This document shows positions 55,369-64,000 of a stretch of 64,000 nucleotides of DNA, in pieces. Numbering within the stretch: the stretch's first letter is position 1; each line of letters starts with the position of its first letter. The DNA lies in assembly GCF_022759505.1 (NCBI RefSeq), contig NZ_CP094289.1:1302001-1366000 (forward strand), read 5' to 3'. The position numbers were made by a program, and so were the translations under genes. This stretch comes from Georgenia sp. TF02-10. GTDB taxonomy: Bacteria; Actinomycetota; Actinomycetes; Actinomycetales; Actinomycetaceae. Under the pieces are notes generated by a model that saw only the letters and a list, made by a program, of their open reading frames with translations, had not been told where the DNA came from and ran no database searches.

Positions 55369-56241
55369 TCAGGGCGGGTCCGCCAGCCCGTGCGGGAGCC
55401 GGCCGACCCGGGCCACCTCGGCGCTGTCCCGCTCCCGGGCGGCCAGCCCGACGGCCTCCTCCCGGTCCCGCCGGGCGACGAGCACCGCGGTGAGGAACCG
55501 CTCGGGGGGCGTGCCCCACGGCGGCGGCGGGGCGACGAACGGCTCGACCTGGGCGGCCAGGCTCGCGCCGAGCTCGGCCCGCGCGGCCGGTGCCATCCCG
55601 GCGGCCCGCGCCAGGAAGCTGTGCGCGGCCAGGCCGACGGTGGGGGGCAGGGCGCGGATGTCGGCCCGGGCCGCCCAGCCGGCGAGCTCGGGCGGCATCA
55701 CCAAGGCCGGCCGGCGCCGGGCGCCCTCCCGGACCCGCACCGCGTAGGTCCCGGCGAGCAGGTCCCCGACCCGCTTGCCGCGCCCGTTGACCGCCGAGCA
55801 GGTGATCGCCACCGCCCCGGCGGTCAGCCACAGCTCGCCCACCCCGACCAGCGCCCGGACCAGGGCGTGCCGCAGCCGCACCGGGCCGCCGTCGTCGCGC
55901 ACGATCCGGGTGCCGGTGGCGAGCTTGCCCAGGGACCGGCCCCGGGTGAGGGTCTCCACCGCGGTGGGGGCCAGGACCTGGACGACGGCGAAGGTCGCCA
56001 CCTGCACCACCCCGAGCTGGGCCGGGTTGAGCCCGGTCAGCACCCGGGCCGCGAGGACCAGGAGCAGGACCGCCGCCACGCCGTAGGTGAGGGCGTCGAG
56101 CAGGGCGCCGAGGATCCGCACCCCCACCGACGCCGGCCGCACCTCCAGCGCGACGGCCTCGCCGGTGATGATCAGGTCCTCGTTCAGCCGCGCCCGGGCC
56201 AGGGCGTCCTGGGCGGTGGCGCCCGCGGGCGTGGTGGCCAT
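55369..56241 (-). CDS. RDD family membrane protein
   Basis: A 290-residue protein. The RDD domain (about 30-175) includes PASVGVRILGALLDALTYGVAAVLLL, TRGRSLGKLATGTRIVRDDGGP and GKRVGDLLAGTYAVRV, with three membrane segments. A soluble Ala/Arg-rich C-terminus follows. The function is unknown. Its start is only 18 bp from the divergent SpoIIM gene. On its own strand TACCCT lies 7 nt before the ATG, so a leaderless transcript is likely. Confidence 0.87.
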   Translation of the reverse strand: MATTPAGATAQDALARARLNEDLIITGEAVALEVRPASVGVRILGALLDALTYGVAAVLLLVLAARVLTGLNPAQLGVVQVATFAVVQVLAPTAVETLTRGRSLGKLATGTRIVRDDGGPVRLRHALVRALVGVGELWLTAGAVAITCSAVNGRGKRVGDLLAGTYAVRVREGARRRPALVMPPELAGWAARADIRALPPTVGLAAHSFLARAAGMAPAARAELGASLAAQVEPFVAPPPPWGTPPERFLTAVLVARRDREEAVGLAARERDSAEVARVGRLPHGLADPP

Positions 56242-56259
56242 GTGTGGCAGGGTAACGGC

Positions 56260-57255
56260 GTGGACGCCGACGCCTTCGCCGCCGTGCACGGCCCGGAGTG
56301 GGAGCGGCTGGCCACCCTCACCCGGCAGCGGCGCCTGACCGGCGCCGAGGTCGACGAGCTGGTCCGGCTCTACCAGACCACCGCCGGGCACCTGTCCGCG
56401 GTGCGCACCGCCGCCCCCGACCCGCACCTGGTGGGGCGCCTGTCCACCCTCGTCGGGCAGGCCCGCGGCCGGGTGGCGGGCAGCCACGAGCTGCGCCTGA
56501 CCGACGTCGGCCGGTTCTTCACCGCCCACCTGCCCGCCGCGTTCTACCGGGTGCGGTGGTGGACGGTGGGGGTGATGGTCGCCTGGGTGGGCCTCGCCGT
56601 CGTCGTCGGGGCGTACACCGCCGCGACGCCGGCCGCGCTCGCCGGGCTGGGCTCCCCGGCCGAGCTGACGGAGTACGCCGAGGAGGCCTTCGCCGCGTAC
56701 TACTCCAACTACCCGGCGCCGGACTTCGCCGCCCAGGTCTGGACGAACAACGCCTGGATCGCTGCGCAGTGCATCGGCCTGGGCATCACCGGCGTCTTCC
56801 CGCTCTACGTGCTGTTCACCAACGCGGTCGGGGTCGGCGGGGCGGGGGCGATCATGGCGACCTACGGCAGCCTGCCGGTCTTCTTCGGCCTGATCCTCCC
56901 GCACGGCCTGATGGAGCTCACCGCCATCTTCATCGCCGGCGGCACCGGGCTGAAGCTGTGCTGGACGGCGCTCGTGCCGGGGCGGCGCACCCGGTCCCGG
57001 GCGCTGGCCGAGGAGGGCCGCTCGCTCGTCATCGTGGCCGTGGGGCTGGTCCTGGTGCTGGCCGTCTCGGGGCTGGTCGAGGGCTTCGTCACGCCGTCCG
57101 CGCTGCCGACGGCGGCGAAGATCGCCATCGGCGCGGCCGTCCTCGCGGGGTACTGGACGTACACCCTGGTGCTCGGCCGGCGGGCGGTGGTGGCCGGGGA
57201 GACCGGGGACCTCCGGGAGGACGTCGCCGGCCACGTGCTCGCCCAGGCCGGCTGA
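56260..57255 (+). CDS. stage II sporulation protein M-like (SpoIIM/DUF95) membrane protein
   Basis: A 331-residue membrane protein. A soluble N-terminus (AFAAVHGPEWERLATLTRQRRLTGAEVDELVRLYQ) is followed by several helices containing the conserved YYSNYPAPDFAAQVWTNNAWIAA and GLILPHGLMELTAIFIAGGTGLKL. In non-sporulating actinobacteria it commonly accompanies RDD, DUF58 and MoxR genes in an envelope/stress cluster, as here. GTG start at 56260. Confidence 0.87.
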   Translation: MDADAFAAVHGPEWERLATLTRQRRLTGAEVDELVRLYQTTAGHLSAVRTAAPDPHLVGRLSTLVGQARGRVAGSHELRLTDVGRFFTAHLPAAFYRVRWWTVGVMVAWVGLAVVVGAYTAATPAALAGLGSPAELTEYAEEAFAAYYSNYPAPDFAAQVWTNNAWIAAQCIGLGITGVFPLYVLFTNAVGVGGAGAIMATYGSLPVFFGLILPHGLMELTAIFIAGGTGLKLCWTALVPGRRTRSRALAEEGRSLVIVAVGLVLVLAVSGLVEGFVTPSALPTAAKIAIGAAVLAGYWTYTLVLGRRAVVAGETGDLREDVAGHVLAQAG

Positions 57256-57368
57256 GCCGGGCGCGCCGGCGGGGCGGCCGGCCGGGCAGGTCGGGCACCC
57301 GGGTCGGGTGGTCGGCCAGGCCGGGCATCCGGGGCCGAGCCTTGGGCGGTCCTGCCGTGGCCGCAGCC

Positions 57369-57731
57369 TCAGTGCCCGCGCAGCCGGGTGATCTCCCGCC
57401 GCTCGCGCTTGGTGGGGCGGCCGGCGCCGCGCTCGCGCCGGGGCAGGGCCGGCTGCAGCACCCGAGGGGGCGGCGGCGGGCTGTTGTCGACCACCGCGGC
57501 GGCGGCGGCCGGTGCCCCGACGCGCTTGTGCAGGACCTCCCGGACGAGCAGCACCCGCTCACGCTCGCCGCCGCGGACCACCACCTCGTCGCCGACCCGG
57601 AGGGTGGTGGCCGGCTTCGCCCGCTCCCCGCCCACCCGGACGTGCCCGGCACGGCAGGCGGCGGTGGCCTGCGAGCGGCTCTTGTAGACCCGCACCGCCC
57701 AGAGCCAAACGTCCACCCGCACCTGCTCCAT
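57369..57731 (-). CDS. S4-domain RNA-binding protein (HslR-like)
   Basis: A 120-residue protein. The S4 domain (about 3-65, VRVDVWLWAVRVYKSRSQATAACRAGHVRVGGERAKP) is followed by a proline run and a basic tail (RPTKRERREITRLRGH), as in Hsp15/HslR, which binds stalled 50S-tRNA complexes. Convergent with SpoIIM; 53 bp downstream of the DUF58 stop on the same strand. Confidence 0.9.
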   Translation of the reverse strand: MEQVRVDVWLWAVRVYKSRSQATAACRAGHVRVGGERAKPATTLRVGDEVVVRGGERERVLLVREVLHKRVGAPAAAAAVVDNSPPPPPRVLQPALPRRERGAGRPTKRERREITRLRGH

Positions 57732-57784
57732 GCCGGCGACCTTACGCGGGGCCGCGCCCGGCGAACCGCCGGGACGACCGCCCG

Positions 57785-59076
57785 TCACAGCCGCCCGGCG
57801 GCCTTCAGCGCCAGGTAGGTGTCGGCCAGGGCCGGGGCGAGCTCCTCGGCTGGGGCCTCGATGACCGTCACGCCCCGGCGCCGCAGCGCCCCGGCCGCCG
57901 CCGCCCGCTCCAGCGCCGCCCGCTCGGCCGCGGCGGCGTCGAAGACCGCGTCGACGTCGCCGCGGTCCCGGCGCAGCGCCGCGACCTCGGGGTCCGCGGC
58001 GGAGGCCAGGACCACCGTGTGGTCCCGGGTCAGGGCGTGCGCCACCGGCAGCAGGCCGGCGGTGACCGCGGCCGGCTCCAGCGCGGTGAGGAGCACGACG
58101 AGGGCCCGCTGGGACAGCATGTCCCGCACCACCTGGGTGACCGCCGACCAGCTGATCTCCACCAGGGACGGCTCCACCGGCGCCAGCGCGGCGGCCAGCG
58201 CCCCGAGCAGCCGGGGGCCGTGCTGGCCGGTCACGCGGGCCCGGACCTGGTCGTCGACGGCGACCAGGTCCACCCGGTCCCCGGCCCGGGCGGCGAGCGC
58301 CGCCAGCAGCAGCGCCGCCTCGATCTGGGCGTCCAGGCGCGGGGCGTCGCCCAGCCGGGCGGCGGACAGCCGGGCGGAGTCGACCACGAGCAGCACCCGC
58401 CGGTCCCGCTCCGGCCGCCAGGTCCGCACGACGACGTCGTGCAGCCGCGCCGTCGCCCGCCAGTCGATGGCCCGGACGTCGTCGCCGATGACGTACTCGC
58501 GCAGGGAGTCGAACTCGGTGCCCTGGCCGCGCACGGTGGCCGCGGTGCGGCCGTCCATTTCCCGCAGCCGGGCCAGCCGGGAGGGCAGGTGCCGGCGGGC
58601 GGTGAACGCCGGCAGCACCCGCACGGTGGCCGGTGCCGGCAGCGAGGCCTGCCGGGCGGCCAGCCCGAGCGGGCCGACGGACCGGACGGTGACCAGGTGC
58701 GCCGGGCGCTCGCCCCGCCGGGTGGGGGTCAGGGTGGTGCGCAGCCGGCGCCGCTCGCCCGGCGGGACGCGCACGCGGTGCCGGTCGGTGGCCGCGCCGG
58801 CCGACGGCGGCCAGGCGTCCCGGACCAGCGCGCGCAGCGGCCGGGGGCCCGGGTTGGTCACGGTGAGGACCGACGTCGCCGGCTCCCCGACCCGGACCGA
58901 GCCGGGGGCCTGCCGGGCGACCGCGACCCGGCGCGGCGGCGCGGCCAGCGCCGCGTCCACCGCGCAGGCGAGGACGACGAGCCCGACCCACACCGCCACG
59001 GTGCTGGCCCGCGGCCACAGCGCGGCCGGGACGGCGCCGAGCGCGGCGAGCAGGGCCGCCCGGGGGGTAGGCACCA

Positions 59077-59077
<1 letters not shown>
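57785..59077 (-). CDS. DUF58 domain-containing protein
   Basis: A 430-residue protein. Two N-terminal membrane helices, a beta-sandwich region, then the DUF58 core GQGTEFDSLREYVIGDDVRAIDWRATARLHDVVVRTWRPE and a VWA-like part with LLVVDSARLSA. Usually paired with a MoxR ATPase, which it overlaps by ATGA; together they probably form a chaperone-like complex acting on membrane or periplasmic targets. Confidence 0.92.
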
Positions 59078-60143
<1,066 letters not shown>

Positions 60144-60147
<4 letters not shown>

Positions 60148-61457
60148 CGGTGGACCTCGCTTTCCAGGTCGTCGAGGGTGGCGGACAGCGCCAGCAGGGC
60201 GGCGTCGTCCGCCGGTGGTGGGCCGTAGAGGGCGTCGGCGACGGCGGCCGGGTCCCGGCCGGTGGCGCGGGCGACCGCGTCGACCACGGGTTCGGGGCCG
60301 GCGGAGCGGGGCAGCCCGAGGGTCCGGGCCAGCCGGCTCGCGGTGCCCGCCCGCAGCGCGGCGCCGGCGTGGGCGTGCGCGCGGGAGCGGCGGTAGAGCC
60401 GGCCCCGGCCGCGGGTCGTCTCCGCGGCGCGGACGACGACGGGCATGGCCTCGGTGACCACCGGGCCGAGGGAGCGGCCCTGCGCCAGCGCGAGCAGCCC
60501 GGCCGCGGCCAGAAACACGGCGCCGGCGGCGAGGACCGCGGGCGGCACCGGTGGGGCGGTGCCGGTGCCGGAGGCGGGGGCCGCGGTGGGGGGCTGGAAC
60601 CACACCAGGTCCCGGTGCTGGCCCAGGGCGCGCAGCACCAGCGCGGCGTTGCCGTCCGCAGCCAGGTGCTCGTTCATCATCAGCCGTGGGTCGGCGAGGT
60701 AGCGCACGGTGCGGCCCTGCCCCGACCAGACCGCGTAGGCGCCGGCGTCGTCGTCGCCGACCGGGAAGCAGACGACGGCGCCGGGCCCCTCGGCGCGCAC
60801 CGCGCCCTGGGTGAAGGACACCCGGCCGGCGGCCCGGGCGTCGGGGTCCGGGCACCGGGCGGCGACCGGCTCGGTCGACCCGGCGCCGGAGGTGCTCAGC
60901 GGGACGTCGAAGCCGTCGAGGTCGGTGAACGGGTCGCCGGCCAGGACGAGGTCGGCGCCGGTGGCGACCAGGTCCGCCCGCTGGTCCGGGGTGAGCCGGC
61001 GCAGGTCGGTGACCAGGAGCGTCGTGCCGGGCCCGGCCAGCCGGGTGGCCTCGGCCAGCGCGCTGGCGGGCCGGACCTCGACGCCCTGGCGCTGGAGGAT
61101 CTGGGCGGCGGCGCGGGCGCCGTCGGGCCGGGGGTTGTCCGGCGCCAGCGGGCGGGCGGAGGGCCGGCCGGCCAGGGCGTAGCTCAGCAGCGCCACGGCC
61201 AGGAGGAGGACCACGAGCCCGACGGCGGCCCGCCGGCGGCGCCACCACGACGCCCCCGCCCGCGGGGGTGCCGGCGACGGCGCGGGGCCGGGGCCCGGCC
61301 GCTCGGCGGATCCCTCGGCCGGGTCGGGCGTGCCGACCGCCGCGGGGTCCGGGCGGTCGGCGGCCGGGGTGGTGCTGGCTCGGGTGGCGCCGGCCGGGGT
61401 GGCGCTGCCTGGGGTGGCGCCGGCCGCGGGTGCGCCGGCCGTGGGGGCACCGGTCAC
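60144..61457 (-). CDS. DUF4350 domain-containing membrane protein
   Basis: A 437-residue protein. A Pro/Ala/Thr-rich N-terminus (1-70) precedes a membrane helix (AVGLVVLLLAVALLSYALAG). The DUF4350 domain (about 105-290: DNPRPDGARAAAQILQRQGVEV, LLVTDLRRL) and a second helix (VPPAVLAAGAVFLAAAGLLALA) follow, then a soluble C-terminus. Function unknown; a conserved member of MoxR-DUF58 clusters. Start GTG 61457 overlaps the DUF4129 stop. Confidence 0.85.
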
Positions 61458-62122
61458 GGAACAACCTCCCGCCCGCGCGCCGGGTCGGCGCCGGCGGCCG
61501 GGCGGTCCAGGCGAGCGACGAGCTCGCGCAGCGCGGCGTCCTCCCCGGGCCCGGGCGCGGCGTGGCCGTAGCAGACGTCGTCGAAGAGCCGGCCGGCCCT
61601 GCCCAGGTCGGCTGCCAGGTCCGGGCGGGCGGCACCGGCCAGGCCGGCGGCCTCGTGCGCGGTCAGGCCGGGCCGGTCGTCCAGGGCGCCGCGCTCGTCC
61701 AGCCGGCGGACCAGGCCGCGGAACCGCTCGAGGACGGCGGTGGCGTAGTCCCCGCGGGCCGCGGCGGCGTCGGCGGCGGCCAGCAGGTCGGCGCTGGTGC
61801 GGGCGTCGTCGAACAGGGCCACCGACCGGGTCCCGGTCGGGGCCCGGCGGCGCTGCACCCGGCCGCCGAGGACCCGGGCGAGCACGACCAGCCCGACGAG
61901 CGCCAGGACCAGCAGGACGGGCACGAGGCTCGGCGGCGCCGACCCGCCGAGGTCCCAGAGCCGCTCGATCAGGTCCACGAGCCAGCCGATCGCCCGCTCG
62001 ACCAGGCTCGGCTCGTCGTCGTAGGCGGCGTTGGCCAGCTCCTCCGTCGCCCACTCCCGCGCCTCGGCCGCGTCCGGGTCCACCGGCACGGACAGCCCGG
62101 CCCAGCCGGCGAGGTCAGGCAC
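61454..62122 (-). CDS. DUF4129 domain-containing protein
   Basis: A 222-residue protein. One membrane helix (SLVPVLLVLALVGLVVLARVL, about 65-87) is followed by a cytosolic helical DUF4129 domain (AAARGDYATAVLERFRGLVRRLDERGAL, GLTAHEAAGLAG, FDDVCYGHAAPG). GTG 62122 is chosen because it restores VPDLAGWAGLSVPVDP; the upstream ATG reading lies within the neighbouring gene. Overlaps both neighbours. Confidence 0.85.
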   Translation of the reverse strand: MPDLAGWAGLSVPVDPDAAEAREWATEELANAAYDDEPSLVERAIGWLVDLIERLWDLGGSAPPSLVPVLLVLALVGLVVLARVLGGRVQRRRAPTGTRSVALFDDARTSADLLAAADAAAARGDYATAVLERFRGLVRRLDERGALDDRPGLTAHEAAGLAGAARPDLAADLGRAGRLFDDVCYGHAAPGPGEDAALRELVARLDRPAAGADPARGREVVP

Positions 62123-63548
62123 CGCGGCCCGCTCCGGCGGCCCGCGCGAGCTCGACGTCCAGGCCCTCCTTGCGCATGCGGACATCGATGTAGACCAGCG
62201 CCAGGACCGCCGCCAGGAACGGCGTGGTCAGCGCCGAGACCAGGGTCGAGATGACCGTGGAGAGGATGACCGTGCCGACGACGGCGGACTCGGAGTACGC
62301 GCCGAACGCGGTCAGGATGCTCACCGGGACCATCACGGCCGCCGAGATCACCCAGACGATGAGGGCCGCGAGGACCAGCGCGCCGAAGATCCGCCAGAAC
62401 TGCCCGCCGGTCAGGGACCAGGACCGGCGCAGCGCGGTGCCCACCCCGCTGCGCTCGAGCATGAGCGCCGGCGCGGCGAGCCCGAGCCGGACCGCGAAGA
62501 AGGCCACCACGACCACGGCCGCCAGGAAGAGGAGGACCGCCAGGAGCACCGCGACGCCGAGGGCGTCCTGGCCCAGGCCGGCGAACGCGACGCCGATCAG
62601 CGCGGCGAAGGCGAAGACGACGACGAAGAAGAGGACCGCGCCGCCGACGCCGAGCAGCAGGGTCAGCCCGACCAGCCGCCAGATCTGCCCCTTGGCCCGG
62701 GTCCAGACCTCGCCGACGCTGACCCGGTGCCCGAGCACGGACTGGCTGACGGACAGGATGAGCAGCCCGGTGAGGATGATCGAGGCGACCCAGACCGCCA
62801 CGCCGGCCGCCAGCGAGGAGACCAGGGCGCCGGCGCTCAGCCCGAGGACCTCGGAGGGGTCGGCGCCGGGGGCGAACGGGTCGGTCGCGGGGTCGTAGGC
62901 GAACGGGTCGGTCAGGAACGGGCTGGCCTCGTCGAGGAGGAAGTAGAGGATGATCGTCTCGATCACCGAGGCGACGGCGAGGACGAGCAGGGACAGCCCG
63001 AACATCACCTTGGGGTTGGCCCGGATGGCCCGGAAGCCGCCGTCGAGGATCTCCCCGATGGTCAGCGGCCGGAGCGGGACGATCCCGGGCTGGACCGCGC
63101 CGGCGAAGCCCGCCGGTGCCGGGCCGCCGCCGTACTGCCCGTACTGCCCGTACTGCCCGCCGGCCGGCGGCTGCCCCCAGCCGCCGGCCGACGGCGGCAC
63201 CGGCTGACCGGGCTGCTGCGGCTGCCCGTACTGGCCGTACTGCCCGTACTGGGGCTGCGGCTGGGGGCCGTGCGGCGCGTACTGCCCGTACTGCGGCGGT
63301 TGCTGCTGGCCCTGCTGCGGCCGCTGGCCGTGCTGCCCGGTCTGCTGCGGCTGTCCGTACTGGCCGTACTGCGGTTGCTGCTGGCGCTGCGGCTGCTGGC
63401 CGTACTGCCCGTACTGCGGCTCGCCGGGCTGCGGCTCGGCCGCCTGCCGGGCGTACGGGCCGTAGCGCCCGCCGTCGTCCGCCGACGGGCGCTGCTGCTC
63501 ACCGCCGTCGTGCTCTGGGCGCTGGTCCCCCGGCTCGGTGCCGGACAT
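62115..63548 (-). CDS. Gln/Tyr/Gly-rich membrane protein (GDPD-membrane-domain-like)
   Basis: A 477-residue protein. Residues 1-150 are low complexity with repeated QYGQYG units, Pro and Gln. From PLRPLTIGEILDGGFRAIRANPKVMFG to the end are six or seven membrane segments, resembling the membrane domain often annotated as glycerophosphoryl diester phosphodiesterase membrane domain; no catalytic phosphodiesterase part is present. First gene of the leftward DUF4129-DUF4350-MoxR-DUF58 block and divergent from mtrA. Confidence 0.8.
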   Translation of the reverse strand: MSGTEPGDQRPEHDGGEQQRPSADDGGRYGPYARQAAEPQPGEPQYGQYGQQPQRQQQPQYGQYGQPQQTGQHGQRPQQGQQQPPQYGQYAPHGPQPQPQYGQYGQYGQPQQPGQPVPPSAGGWGQPPAGGQYGQYGQYGGGPAPAGFAGAVQPGIVPLRPLTIGEILDGGFRAIRANPKVMFGLSLLVLAVASVIETIILYFLLDEASPFLTDPFAYDPATDPFAPGADPSEVLGLSAGALVSSLAAGVAVWVASIILTGLLILSVSQSVLGHRVSVGEVWTRAKGQIWRLVGLTLLLGVGGAVLFFVVVFAFAALIGVAFAGLGQDALGVAVLLAVLLFLAAVVVVAFFAVRLGLAAPALMLERSGVGTALRRSWSLTGGQFWRIFGALVLAALIVWVISAAVMVPVSILTAFGAYSESAVVGTVILSTVISTLVSALTTPFLAAVLALVYIDVRMRKEGLDVELARAAGAGRGA

Positions 63549-63654
63549 CTGGTCTCCCCGGGTCTGGCTGTGCTCCTGCCGCGGTCATCGTCCCACGCGC
63601 GCCGCGGCGGGCGCGGCTGCCGCACCTGGGCGGCCGAAATGGGACGATGGGGCC

Positions 63655-64000
63655 ATGAGCGGACGTCTTCTCGTGGTCGACGACGACACGGCGCTGGCCG
63701 AGATGATCGGGATCGTCCTCGAGGCCGAGGGCTTCGAGGCCACCTTCTGCGCGGATGGCTCGGACGCGCCCGAGCTCTTCCGGCGGGTCCAGCCCGACCT
63801 CGTCCTGCTCGACCTCATGCTGCCCGGCCTGGACGGCATCCAGGTCTGCCGGATCATCCGGGCCGAGTCCGACGTGCCCATCGTCATGCTCACCGCCAAG
63901 TCCGACACGATGGACGTCGTCGCCGGCCTGGAGGCGGGCGCCGACGACTACATCGCCAAGCCGTTCAAGCCCAAGGAGCTGGTGGCCCGGGTCCGGGCCC
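63655..64000 (+). CDS. mtrA: MtrA-type response regulator (3' end outside window)
   Basis: The first 115 residues of an OmpR-family regulator, covering nearly the whole receiver domain: LLVVDDD acidic residues, phosphoacceptor aspartate in LVLLDLMLPGLDG, VMLTAKSD and lysine in DDYIAKPFKPKELVARV. This is very close to actinobacterial MtrA, which with MtrB and LpqB controls cell-wall and division genes. The kinase and lipoprotein genes should lie just beyond the edge. The 106-bp gap to the divergent membrane protein holds its promoter, not clearly recognisable. Confidence 0.93.
   Translation, partial: MSGRLLVVDDDTALAEMIGIVLEAEGFEATFCADGSDAPELFRRVQPDLVLLDLMLPGLDGIQVCRIIRAESDVPIVMLTAKSDTMDVVAGLEAGADDYIAKPFKPKELVARVRA

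Noticed and set aside
54341-55831. 496-codon frame extending the ChbG-like gene upstream
   Set aside because: The upstream part is the shadow of the RDD gene; the GTG at 55255 has a good ribosome site and the family N-terminus.

Overview
The window is very GC-rich and contains WhiB, MtrA, DUF3499, DUF5302 and Trm112-type genes, GTG/TTG starts and ATGA-type gene overlaps. These point to an actinobacterium, probably Micrococcales of the Georgenia/Cellulomonas kind (inference from gene content only). No rRNA, tRNA, insertion sequence or CRISPR array was seen.

Layout. 1-4045 (minus): cell-envelope sugar genes (GT2 glycosyltransferase cut by the window edge, flippase, rmlA) and a TIGR03089 gene. 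4426-10309 (plus): WhiB-type regulator, a very large GT2/membrane glycosyltransferase whose frame is broken twice, and a DUF5719 secreted protein. 10469-17155: a maleylacetate-reductase-like dehydrogenase, a degenerate metallopeptidase, an ABC-2 exporter with a DesK/DesR-like two-component system, DUF3499 and a paired SMR exporter. 17464-23161: DUF5302, Trm112-like, a cation diffusion facilitator and a proVWX-type compatible-solute importer. 23162-28361: a three-gene nitrite-reductase unit with overlapping genes: Cys-containing HTH regulator, NnrS-like membrane protein, and a single polypeptide joining a membrane domain, a cupredoxin and a complete copper nitrite reductase. 28435-35952: GNAT, an Erm-like methyltransferase, then ramB facing aceA-aceB and a CYP152 fatty-acid peroxygenase, a two-carbon/fatty-acid group.

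36046-54285 is an accessory island with visibly lower GC (46441-46500 has 36 G/C of 60, against 50 of 60 at 8041-8100). It begins with toxin-antitoxin remnants. It then carries a glycan-use locus: leftward ROK regulator, ManD-type dehydratase, zinc alcohol dehydrogenase and GH3; rightward leader ORF, GH38 alpha-mannosidase, ABC sugar importer without its own ATPase, GH36 and GH2. The two arms diverge from a 37-bp quasi-palindrome in which two promoter-like sequences overlap head to head. The enzyme set suggests uptake and trimming of a mannose- and galactose-containing oligosaccharide.

54341-64000 returns to core-type sequence: ChbG/YdjC deacetylase, RDD protein facing SpoIIM, S4 RNA-binding protein, then a leftward overlapping block of DUF58, MoxR, DUF4350, DUF4129 and a Gln/Tyr/Gly-rich membrane protein, facing mtrA at the right edge.

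A recurring theme is short tandem repeats. Several gaps hold arrays of 16-, 18- or 33-bp units, and several otherwise ordinary proteins carry in-frame Ala/Pro/Gly/Thr-rich repeat insertions.
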